Positions 1 through 4,985 of a DNA stretch of 11,863 nucleotides are shown here, piece after piece. This DNA comes from Cenarchaeum sp. SB0662_bin_33 (GTDB lineage: Archaea > Thermoproteota > Nitrososphaeria > Nitrososphaerales > Nitrosopumilaceae): assembly GCA_009840065.1 (NCBI GenBank), contig VXON01000173.1, positions 1-11,863 on the forward strand. Reading direction: 5' to 3'. How positions within the stretch are numbered: position 1 is the first letter of the stretch; the number at the start of each line of letters is the position of its first letter. A program made the position numbers and the translations under genes. The notes beneath the pieces are model-generated. The model did not search any database, had not been told where the DNA came from, and was given only the letters and a program-made list of their open reading frames with translations.

Positions 1-327
1 ACTACTAGTTTAAACGTGGCAATGTCAAAATAATTTTACATTCGTATCAAATTAAGTTGTAACATACCAAGACCCGTTCACAGCAGTACTGCACCCGACA
101 TCATATTGGACAGGACACTGGCTGCCACGCAGAAGGGCGGTCCAAACCAATCCCTTCCGGTAAGAAATTCCGTTACCGTCGGGCACCGAAAAATATTGGA
201 TCTTTTTGCAGAGTACTATGCACATACTGTCCCGTATGCGGGGAGATGTGGTATAGGAATTCCACCTACAAAGTTAGGTGATGGTGCAGGAACGAGTCCC
301 TTGTTCTTGTGGGAGCAACTTAAGGGA
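1..327. other. Unassigned stretch before the HD gene
   Basis: I see no convincing gene here. A 76-codon plus-strand frame opens with TTG at 106 and runs to 336, ending antisense over the last codons of the HD gene. Its composition is odd, it has no TATA-like box at a useful distance, and I recognise no domain. Its tail (reading GDGAGTSPLF) faintly recalls the loose tails that follow the last zinc-ribbon of TnpB proteins, and another plus frame reads YCPVCGEMW near 223-249, a CPxCG knuckle followed by stops. A decayed transposase end is therefore possible but not shown. Positions 152-165 (cccttccggtaaga) resemble the right terminal repeat of element A. Confidence 0.35.
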
Positions 328-837
328 CTAAAATGAAATATCTGATATTATATCTGCACGTTTTGAAGAGATCTCGGCTTTGGCATATTGCCTGATGTCA
401 TTTAGTACGTCGGGTTTGGCATCCTTGTACCGCTTAGACTCCAAAAGCATGTCTATCTTGTCCGAATCATGTACGAGAATTGATTCCGGAGTCTTGGCCT
501 CCACATATTCATTCCATATATTCCTGTATTGGTTCTGTAGTTTTTCCGGAAGTCTTTCCAGTATTTCATCCATGGCCTTTTGTGTATGTTTCTTCTTTTC
601 AGCCCGGGGAATCTGATCAGGGGTGATATCACCTACTATGCCCTCGGCTATGTCGTGCAGCAGAGTCATCTTTATCACTCGCTCTGTATCCAAACCCTCA
701 ATGTCAGATAATGCCATTGCAATTATACTTGCTCCATAACTGTGCTCAGCTACCGTTTCGCCCTCTTTTACACCAGCTTTTATCCAACCAGAGCGGTATA
801 CCTCCTTTAGGTCCAATGCAGCGTTTGCCAACCCCAT
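328..837 (-). CDS. HD-domain phosphohydrolase (HDDC2/YfbR-like 5'-deoxynucleotidase family)
   Basis: About 169 residues, the usual length for this family. The metal-binding HD pattern is complete: His in AEHSY near residue 33, the HD pair in LLHDIAE near 62-63, the GDITP motif after it, and the late Asp in HDSDK near 127. Family members (human HDDC2, bacterial YfbR) remove phosphate from deoxynucleoside 5'-monophosphates, so a cytosolic role in nucleotide-pool clean-up is the best inference; the substrate cannot be read from sequence. I chose ATG at 837 because it shares its A with the TGA stop of the upstream zinc-finger gene (TGATG), a typical coupling junction; a TTG one codon earlier is the alternative. 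The stop is TAG at 328-330. Confidence 0.9.
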   Translation of the reverse strand: MGLANAALDLKEVYRSGWIKAGVKEGETVAEHSYGASIIAMALSDIEGLDTERVIKMTLLHDIAEGIVGDITPDQIPRAEKKKHTQKAMDEILERLPEKLQNQYRNIWNEYVEAKTPESILVHDSDKIDMLLESKRYKDAKPDVLNDIRQYAKAEISSKRADIISDISF

Positions 838-959
838 CAATACTTTCTCACATCTCCCTCAAGTAAGCCAGAGCCTAGGTGAACTCTATCAATGTGTTTT
901 GATAAGAGTTCTGCTGTTTTAAAAGCTGATCCACAGTATGGACATACAAAGTTTCCCAA
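837..959 (-). CDS. Small single C2H2 zinc-finger protein
   Basis: A 40-residue frame. It reads CPYCGSAF, then ELLSKHIDRVH, giving Cys6-x2-Cys9-x12-His22-x4-His27, a complete classical C2H2 finger with hydrophobic residues at the usual places. The only sensible start is TTG at 959, because a TGA in frame lies about 11 codons upstream. A TATA-like AT-rich block (983-992) sits about 28 bases before it, fitting a leaderless transcript. The stop TGA overlaps the ATG of the HD phosphohydrolase, so the two are almost certainly one operon and translationally coupled. Single-finger miniproteins of this size are known in archaea, with roles in DNA, RNA or protein binding; the partner here is unknown. 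Confidence 0.75.
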   Translation of the reverse strand: MGNFVCPYCGSAFKTAELLSKHIDRVHLGSGLLEGDVRKY

Positions 960-982
960 TAGTTCAAGTCGGATCTCTAGTC

Positions 983-992
983 AATAAATAAT
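983..992 (-). promoter_or_regulatory. TATA-like box of the zinc-finger/HD operon
   Basis: On the minus strand this reads attatttatt, centred about 28 bases before the TTG start at 959. The spacing fits an archaeal TATA box with transcription starting at or next to the start codon. The end of mobile element A begins six bases further upstream. Confidence 0.5.
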
Positions 993-997
993 TTTGG

Positions 998-1012
998 GTT
1001 CCTCCCGCAAGA
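998..1012 (+). repeat. Left terminal inverted repeat of element A
   Basis: gttcctcccgcaaga; it pairs with the reverse complement of 1368-1383 apart from one inserted base and one C/G mismatch. The core ttcctcccgca is shared with the left end of copy B (3235-3245). Confidence 0.55.
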
Positions 1013-1367
1013 AGTATTTGTATCTACGGAATTATTACATCTCCCAGAGTTTCACAGTTCTGGACTCTGCTTGGTGTTTCATGGGGGAACACTGACCATC
1101 ACGCGTATCGTGGCCGGACACACAAAACCATCTACCCTAGGTACCTCTTACCATGGGCGTTTGCCGTGTAGTGTTTTGATACACGGTTGTTACCTTTTAT
1201 CATCTTGGCCCAGAGCCTGGATTCGATATTACAAGATACACTGTGGTCTGCACATCTACATCTAAACTTCCATAGTTTACGGATGTTCCAACCAGACAGT
1301 GACTGTTTAAGATGTACCAGGACGCGTCGTTTTTAGGCAAAAATCATACAATTTGAAAAACCCTCAG

Positions 1368-1383
1368 TCTTGCCGGAAGGAAC
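1368..1383 (-). repeat. Right terminal inverted repeat of element A
   Basis: tcttgccggaaggaac. It is preceded by tttgaaaaaccct, which matches tttgaaaaatcct just inside the right end of copy B, so the two right ends are homologous in position as well as sequence. Confidence 0.55.
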
Positions 1384-1455
1384 TAGGCACAATAGGCCGG
1401 AGACTTATCATCATATACTTGCGTGCAAACCCGGTCTTGAGAATCGATATACGGT

Positions 1456-2151
1456 CTAGTCTTTTTGGTTCAGATAGATGTACTTCATTATCGCCACTGC
1501 AATTATGCCGCCAATTATGGGCGCCGCCCAGTACATCCAGTGAAATTCCCAGAATCCAGAGACGAGTGCAGGGCCAAACGTTCTGGCCGGATTCACAGAT
1601 GCTCCCGTTAGTGGTATGCCCACCATATGTATCAGAAACACCATGCCGCCAATTGCAAAACCTGCCCATCCGGCGCTAGCCTTTTTGTGGGCAGCGGTCA
1701 TGCATATGGTAACTAGTAAAAAGAACGTCAGTATTGCCTCTACGGCAAACCCCGATGCTGCACTACTATTGATTATCTCTGAGGGTCCAGGCTGGGTTCC
1801 CAAATTTACATCCATGCCCAGTTTTGGGAATATTGCCAGCAGGGTGAGTGATGCTATAACGGCACCAACTATCTGTGATGCCACATACCCTATGCCATCT
1901 TTAATTGAAATCTGGCGTACTATCATCATTGGAATGGTGACGGCAGGGTTGATGTGCGCGCCTGATATGTGGCCAAATGCATATATCATTATACCTATTA
2001 TTCCACCATGAACAAGTGATATGAAGAAGACTGATGTTGTGTTTAGTCCCTCCCCAAAGTGTGCTATCGCCAATATTATGGCTAGAGGTCCAAAGAAGAC
2101 CAGCGCAAACGTAGATATGCCTTCTGCTAACCATGCTCTGGGATTTACCAT
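1456..2151 (-). CDS. aqp: Aquaporin / MIP-family channel
   Basis: 231 residues with six hydrophobic membrane spans and both half-helix NPA boxes: HINPAVT (NPA 68-70) and SVNPART (NPA 187-189, Arg190). This is the full length of a prokaryotic aquaporin, acting in the cell membrane to pass water or small neutral solutes. Aligning by motif to E. coli AqpZ (Phe43, His174, Thr183, Arg189), the aromatic/arginine filter would be His48, His175, Ala184 and Arg190. The first-position His replaces the usual water-channel Phe, so the solute range may differ from a strict water channel. ATG at 2151 is supported by a TATA-like box (2172-2179) about 24 bases upstream. The gene stands alone between element A and a tnpB remnant. 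Confidence 0.95.
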   Translation of the reverse strand: MVNPRAWLAEGISTFALVFFGPLAIILAIAHFGEGLNTTSVFFISLVHGGIIGIMIYAFGHISGAHINPAVTIPMMIVRQISIKDGIGYVASQIVGAVIASLTLLAIFPKLGMDVNLGTQPGPSEIINSSAASGFAVEAILTFFLLVTICMTAAHKKASAGWAGFAIGGMVFLIHMVGIPLTGASVNPARTFGPALVSGFWEFHWMYWAAPIIGGIIAVAIMKYIYLNQKD

Positions 2152-2171
2152 GTTTTTAACCTCGATTTTGG

Positions 2172-2179
2172 TAATATTA
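2172..2179 (-). promoter_or_regulatory. TATA-like box of the aquaporin gene
   Basis: The palindrome taatatta is centred about 24 bases before the ATG at 2151, which predicts a leaderless or near-leaderless transcript. It lies between the gene and the tnpB remnant, so the remnant has not removed the promoter. Confidence 0.55.
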
Positions 2180-2201
2180 GAGTTTAGTATAAGGTTGGGA
2201 A

Positions 2202-2513
2202 TTATACAGATAAGTACACAGCGTACTTCTCTCTTTCCTGACGGTTCTTGTGTATAGCACGGAGCATCGAAGACGTTGGTTTGTTGCCCTCCTGCCCCGA
2301 CCGTCTGAGGATGACCTTCCCTGCCGCCCGATACAGGATGTTCCAGGCGACATTGACATCCGCGTGAAACACCCTAGTACAGATGAATTCATCACGTGAT
2401 ACACGCGACTTGGCATCCACCATGTGTCACGTCTGGCTGGTATGTTTGGCCGCCACCCAATATAGTGGGATACCTTCAGCATTTAGCCCAAACCTGTGGT
2501 TTGATGCTAGGGT
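2202..2513 (-). pseudogene. tnpB: Decayed C-terminal remnant of a TnpB (IS200/IS605-type) protein
   Basis: One minus-strand frame reads GLNAEGIPLYWVAAKHTSQT, a stop, HMVDAKSRVSRDEFICT, then FHADVNVAWNILYRAAG. This is the layout of the TnpB C-terminus: a strand of type GIPVxxVxxxxTSQTCxxCG, a second zinc knuckle, then the ADVNAAxNI motif carrying the last catalytic Asp. The first zinc Cys is replaced by the TGA at 2427-2429, the paired CG is lost, and the second knuckle keeps only one Cys (ICTRV). Upstream the frame ends at a stop (2514-2516), so the N-terminal RuvC half is missing. TnpB is an RNA-guided nuclease tied to IS200/IS605 and IS607 transposons. No tnpA is in the window. It cannot be functional. 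Confidence 0.75.
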
Positions 2514-2680
2514 TTAGACTGCAACCATATGCTCTAGAACCAAGACTGATAATCCAACGGTATTACTAATTATTATAAGGAGAGATAATACCACGATCCC
2601 CAAGGCATATTATCTCCAAATCATTATGGTGGATTTAGAGTAATCATCAACCACATTTTCAAGAGAATCAGGGGACCAAA
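2514..2680. other. Gene-free gap with a dyad upstream of the winged-helix gene
   Basis: No reading frame of note. It contains a partial inverted repeat, agagataat at 2581-2589 and attatctcc at 2609-2617 (eight of nine bases pair, 19-base spacer), about 65-100 bases before the TATA box of the winged-helix gene. It could be an operator, possibly autoregulatory, or chance in AT-rich DNA. Confidence 0.3.
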
Positions 2681-2681
2681 G

Positions 2682-2689
2682 TTATATAA
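2682..2689 (+). promoter_or_regulatory. TATA box of the winged-helix gene
   Basis: ttatataa, a near-ideal archaeal TATA box, centred about 27 bases before the ATG at 2713. This spacing places the transcription start at or beside that ATG and decides between it and the in-frame ATG at 2692, which lies too close to the box to be transcribed in the message. Confidence 0.7.
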
Positions 2690-2712
2690 GGATGTATTGC
2701 ATATACATTGTA

Positions 2713-2994
2713 ATGGCCACATATAGAACTAGTATGCAGATAATAGCAGATCTGCTAACGGTAACCCAAGATTCAGGTATGAAGGGTATCGGAACTACTT
2801 CTTTGCTGACCAGAGCTAACCTTTCACATTCCAGACTAGGAAAATTTCTAGATAATCTTACCGGTGCCGGCTTGGTCACAAAGATAGAGTATGACGGCAG
2901 ACACACATTTGTAATTACTCCCAGAGGACGGCAGTACTTGGAGACGTATGAGCAGTTCTCCAAGATTGCAGAGTCGTTTGGGTTGGAACTATAA
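2713..2994 (+). CDS. Archaeal winged-helix DNA-binding regulator
   Basis: 93 residues starting MATYRTSMQIIADLL. The pattern fits small archaeal winged-helix proteins (HTH_45-like): helix 1 around TSMQIIADLLTV, a turn at GIGTTSLLTRAN, a recognition helix near SHSRLGKFLDNLTGAGLV, a wing of two strands (VTKIEYDG, HTFVITPRG), then RQYLETYEQFSKIAESF as a dimerising C-terminal helix. It probably binds DNA as a dimer; ligand and targets are unknown. An in-frame ATG at 2692 is rejected because it falls within the TATA-to-start interval. The gene converges on a small membrane-protein gene 10 bases after its stop, with a T-rich run (3010-3019) between and over the ends. Confidence 0.85.
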   Translation: MATYRTSMQIIADLLTVTQDSGMKGIGTTSLLTRANLSHSRLGKFLDNLTGAGLVTKIEYDGRHTFVITPRGRQYLETYEQFSKIAESFGLEL

Positions 2995-3004
2995 CAGGAT
3001 ATTA

Positions 3005-3169
3005 TCATCTCTTTCTTTTGTATTGCTGTCTATTCTTGTATGATGAGTACATTATGACTATGATGGCGCCTCCAAGCATCGAATAGAATGGTATCCATCT
3101 CTCCTGTGTGCCCATTATTATCATGCCCCCTATCAGTAAGATGAGAACCACCATCAGATACTTGTCCAT
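3005..3169 (-). CDS. Small two-helix membrane protein, hypothetical
   Basis: 54 residues: MDKYLMVVLILLIGGMIIMG, a short polar turn (TQERWIP), a second hydrophobic stretch FYSMLGGAIIVIMYSSY, then a very basic tail KNRQQYKRKR. This is a clean helical hairpin with a positive C-terminus that would stay in the cytoplasm. ATG at 3169 has an AT-rich box taattaaa (3197-3204) about 31 bases upstream. It is convergent with the winged-helix gene, with stops 10 bases apart. No family recognised. The regular membrane topology and promoter spacing make a real gene likely. Confidence 0.65.
   Translation of the reverse strand: MDKYLMVVLILLIGGMIIMGTQERWIPFYSMLGGAIIVIMYSSYKNRQQYKRKR
3010..3019 (+). terminator. 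T-rich terminator-like run after the winged-helix gene
   Basis: tctttctttt begins 16 bases after the TAA. Archaeal transcription commonly ends at such T-runs without a hairpin. It lies inside the 3' end of the opposing small membrane-protein gene. Confidence 0.3.
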
Positions 3170-3196
3170 TGTATAATAATAATGATGATTGAATGG

Positions 3197-3204
3197 TAAT
3201 TAAA
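3197..3204 (-). promoter_or_regulatory. TATA-like box of the small membrane-protein gene
   Basis: On the minus strand it reads tttaatta, ending 27 bases before the ATG at 3169. Element B begins 29 bases further upstream, so the element abuts but does not break this promoter. Confidence 0.4.
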
Positions 3205-3232
3205 TCTCTAACGCGTACTCGCTAGGACTATG

Positions 3233-3248
3233 GATTCCTCCCGCAGAG
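3233..3248 (+). repeat. Left terminal inverted repeat of element B
   Basis: gattcctcccgcagag. It differs by one base (T for G) from the reverse complement of 3698-3713 and shares ttcctcccgca with the left end of copy A. Confidence 0.6.
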
Positions 3249-3509
3249 CAGTATGCGTATCTGTGGTATTATCGAACATCTCAGAATTTTACATTCGGTT
3301 TGGCGCCTCATATGACCATCACACGAGTCACGGCCTGATATAAAGAACCATCCATACCTAGATGTTCCCTACCATGGACGTTTGCCGTGCAGCATTTTGA
3401 TGTGTGGTTGCGGCCTTTTATCGCCTCGGCCTAGGATCGGGTTTTTACAAGATACATTATGGTCCGCATGGCCGCTAAACTTTTGTATATTCCGGCTGTT
3501 CCTGTCTAT

Positions 3510-3535
3510 ATGGAAAGTGTTTTGCTTTTTGAAGT
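3510..3535 (+). repeat. Left arm of the perfect 26-bp inverted repeat
   Basis: Pairs base for base with 3656-3681. The next base on each side breaks the symmetry, so the arm is exactly 26 bp. Confidence 0.9.
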
Positions 3536-3655
3536 ACCATAAATAACCAATGATTGCTATTCAATACCAAAAAATCGTTTTTAACACCCATGATTGGTAA
3601 TAAAAACCATTAATTTTTCATTTGGTACACACGTCATCGTTTTTACGCACGTTCA

Positions 3656-3681
3656 ACTTCAAAAAGCAAAACACTTTCCAT
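3656..3681 (-). repeat. Right arm of the perfect 26-bp inverted repeat
   Basis: Exact reverse complement of 3510-3535. It ends 16 bases before the right terminal repeat of element B. Confidence 0.9.
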
Positions 3682-3697
3682 TTTGAAAAATCCTGTT

Positions 3698-3713
3698 CTC
3701 TGCGGGCGGAATC
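3698..3713 (-). repeat. Right terminal inverted repeat of element B
   Basis: ctctgcgggcggaatc, the partner of 3233-3248. Just inside it, tttgaaaaatcct matches the corresponding position of copy A. Confidence 0.6.
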
Positions 3714-3777
3714 ATATTCTGTGCTCCATGATTCATCAATACGGTGTGATGGCGGCCCACACCTGACAGAACACTAA

Positions 3778-3785
3778 AAATATAA
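3778..3785 (+). promoter_or_regulatory. TATA-like box of the RNase HI gene
   Basis: aaatataa, followed by more AT sequence to 3790, centred about 22-23 bases before the TTG start at 3804. It supports a leaderless transcript starting at that TTG. Confidence 0.5.
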
Positions 3786-3803
3786 TTATACGATAGTCGG
3801 GTA

Positions 3804-4169
3804 TTGACTCTGGATGAACCCCTGATTATATACGTGGATGGTCGGGGTGGCGATTCTAGTGGGTATGGATATTATGTACCGTCTACGGGCGAGTCAGACT
3901 TTGTCCAAAAGTCTGGCATGACAAACATGGAGGCTGAGTATGCTGCCATACTGTCTGCACTGGCAAGGTATGCGGATTTACAACAACCTCTTGTTCTGTA
4001 TAGCGATGCGCAGACTGTGGTATCGCAGTTAAATCATGAATACTCTATAAAAAAAGACACACTCCGGGAGATGGCCCGTAAGGCGTGGCTTTTGATCAAC
4101 AAATACCCACATGTTGACATCAAATGGATACCGCGCAATGAGAACCCTGCAGGTAAGATGCTAGGCTGA
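3804..4169 (+). CDS. rnhA: RNase HI-like protein lacking the last catalytic aspartate
   Basis: 121 residues with the RNase HI fold in order: strand IIYVDGRGG (Asp12), TNMEAEYAAI (Glu45 in the AEY motif), LVLYSDAQTVV (Asp68), then WIPRNENPAGKMLG. Enzymes of this family cut the RNA strand of RNA/DNA hybrids using a DEDD metal site. Here the last motif, usually RNxxAD.LA, reads NPAGKMLG, so the fourth Asp is Gly117 and the protein stops four residues later. It may be a lineage variant with altered metal use, a nucleic-acid-binding relative, or a slightly truncated copy. There is no in-frame ATG before the first motif; TTG at 3804 fits the TATA box. The stop directly abuts the cofE stop on the other strand. 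Confidence 0.8.
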   Translation: MTLDEPLIIYVDGRGGDSSGYGYYVPSTGESDFVQKSGMTNMEAEYAAILSALARYADLQQPLVLYSDAQTVVSQLNHEYSIKKDTLREMARKAWLLINKYPHVDIKWIPRNENPAGKMLG

Positions 4170-4937
4170 TCATAACATACCAAGGCTGCGGCGGTATATG
4201 CATTGAGTGGGGTCCACATACATTGAATTATCCGGCATGGTGTGACCGCCGGTCACAGCTCCGGACTCTCGCACTATAACATATGGGGTTGACTGGGATC
4301 CCTCTCCCATGACATAGTTGCTAGCCGATGCCATGCTGTCGGCCACCGCCTGAAATGTGACTTTAAGCGGTCTTTTATCCAAATCGAGGTGGCCGCGCAT
4401 ATCTATAACCGGCGAGAGTCCCGTACATGATACGGCCACGCCCACCGTTCCCACACGACCCGGCATCAGACGACTGTCTGCTAGTATGATACCCACAAGC
4501 ATACCCGTATCTAAAAATACTCGACGGCGCAGAGCCTCGGCAGTCTTGTGTGGCGATGCTGGATACAATATCAGATTATCGTGTCCGGCATTGGATGCAT
4601 CAACTCCGGCATTTGGCGCCATCATGCCGCTAGCAGAAGTCAGAACAAAACCATTCATACCACCCAATATGTAATCAGACTCTCGTAGTATTACCTCGGC
4701 GGTCTCTGATTTTATTCTGTATATGTCGGATATGCATTGCGCATGGTCTGATACATGTATGGTATTATTTTGTATGATGCGACCTTCGGATATGGCGGCA
4801 AATTTTGTGGACACTACTATAACATCACCAGACAGTATCTCTAGATGGCCTGAGCGTAATCCATCCTTGAGGCATTCGTAAAGGTCGAATATGCCACTCT
4901 GCTTCTTCACATGTATGGGAAACAGACTCATACCCAT
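4170..4937 (-). CDS. cofE: Coenzyme F420-0:L-glutamate ligase
   Basis: 255 residues, the normal length for archaeal CofE. Recognisable blocks are GDVIVVSTKFAAISEGR near the N-terminus, MAPNAGVDASNAG in the centre, and GIILADSRLMPGRVGTVGVAV with TGLSPVIDMRG after it. CofE adds glutamate residues by gamma-linkage to F420-0 with GTP, the last step in making the deazaflavin coenzyme F420, in the cytosol. ATG at 4937 is preferred: an AT-rich box (4957-4965) is centred 24 bases upstream; ATG at 4931 is possible. It ends back to back with the RNase HI gene, with no base between the stops. A small hypothetical membrane-protein frame lies upstream on the same strand. Confidence 0.95.
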   Translation of the reverse strand: MGMSLFPIHVKKQSGIFDLYECLKDGLRSGHLEILSGDVIVVSTKFAAISEGRIIQNNTIHVSDHAQCISDIYRIKSETAEVILRESDYILGGMNGFVLTSASGMMAPNAGVDASNAGHDNLILYPASPHKTAEALRRRVFLDTGMLVGIILADSRLMPGRVGTVGVAVSCTGLSPVIDMRGHLDLDKRPLKVTFQAVADSMASASNYVMGEGSQSTPYVIVRESGAVTGGHTMPDNSMYVDPTQCIYRRSLGML

Positions 4938-4956
4938 ATACTGTATTTCTAAAAGG

Positions 4957-4965
4957 TAATTTTTA
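4957..4965 (-). promoter_or_regulatory. TATA-like box of cofE
   Basis: taaaaatta on the minus strand, centred 24 bases before the ATG at 4937. This suggests cofE has its own promoter and a leaderless message rather than depending on the small gene upstream. Confidence 0.45.
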
Positions 4966-4985
4966 GCGTTTTTATCGTGCGTGAC

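Larger units (their letters stand above)
998..1383. mobile_element. Degenerate inverted-repeat element, copy A
   Basis: A 386-bp stretch bounded by imperfect terminal inverted repeats: gttcctcccgcaaga at 998-1012, and at 1368-1383 the reverse complement of gttccttccggcaaga. It is homologous along most of its length to copy B (3233-3713): shared blocks include cctcccgca, gaccatcac, taccatgg, cgtttgccgtg, ccttttatc, ttacaagataca, ctaaactt and tttgaaaaa. All frames are interrupted relative to copy B. I do not recognise the family. It separates the zinc-finger/HD operon from the aquaporin gene. No clear target-site duplication is visible, as expected for an old copy. It could be a relic of a transposon or a non-autonomous element. 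Confidence 0.65.
3510..3681. mobile_element. MITE-like palindromic insert with perfect 26-bp arms
   Basis: The left arm 3510-3535 (beginning atggaaagtgttttgc) is an exact reverse complement of the right arm 3656-3681. The 120-bp interior is very AT-rich and non-coding, with further short dyads (gtacca at 3534-3539 with tggtac at 3623-3628; accaat at 3546-3551 with attggt at 3593-3598). Perfect arms inside a heavily decayed element suggest a later insertion. No clear target-site duplication beyond an AT at each end is visible. Alternatives are an internal part of element B itself, since copy A keeps faint echoes (tcgtttttaggca), or a structured RNA. Confidence 0.65.
3233..3713. mobile_element. 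Degenerate inverted-repeat element, copy B, with nested insert
   Basis: 481 bp bounded by gattcctcccgcagag (3233-3248) and ctctgcgggcggaatc (3698-3713), which are inverted repeats matching at 15 of 16 positions. The interior up to about 3507 is homologous to copy A. Removing the 172-bp MITE-like segment (3510-3681) leaves about 309 bp. Frames carry stops and shifts relative to copy A, so it encodes nothing intact. It lies in the gap between the small membrane-protein promoter and the RNase H promoter. The family is unrecognised. Confidence 0.65.

Noticed and set aside
962..978. tRNA T-arm-like gttcaagtc
   Set aside because: The flanking bases do not form a five-base stem and there is no A-box or acceptor stem at a fitting distance; it lies at the start of the zinc-finger gene.
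1071..1265. 64-codon frame in element A as an intact gene
   Set aside because: The homologous frame in copy B is shifted and has a stop, and no promoter or family is visible; treated as relic coding sequence within the element.
1364..1669. 101-codon minus-strand frame
   Set aside because: It overlaps the 3' half of the aquaporin gene in another frame and has no family features; a shadow frame.
3510..3681. The 26-bp inverted repeat as an intrinsic terminator
   Set aside because: The arms are 120 bases apart, no gene ends just before it, and archaeal termination usually uses T-runs without hairpins.
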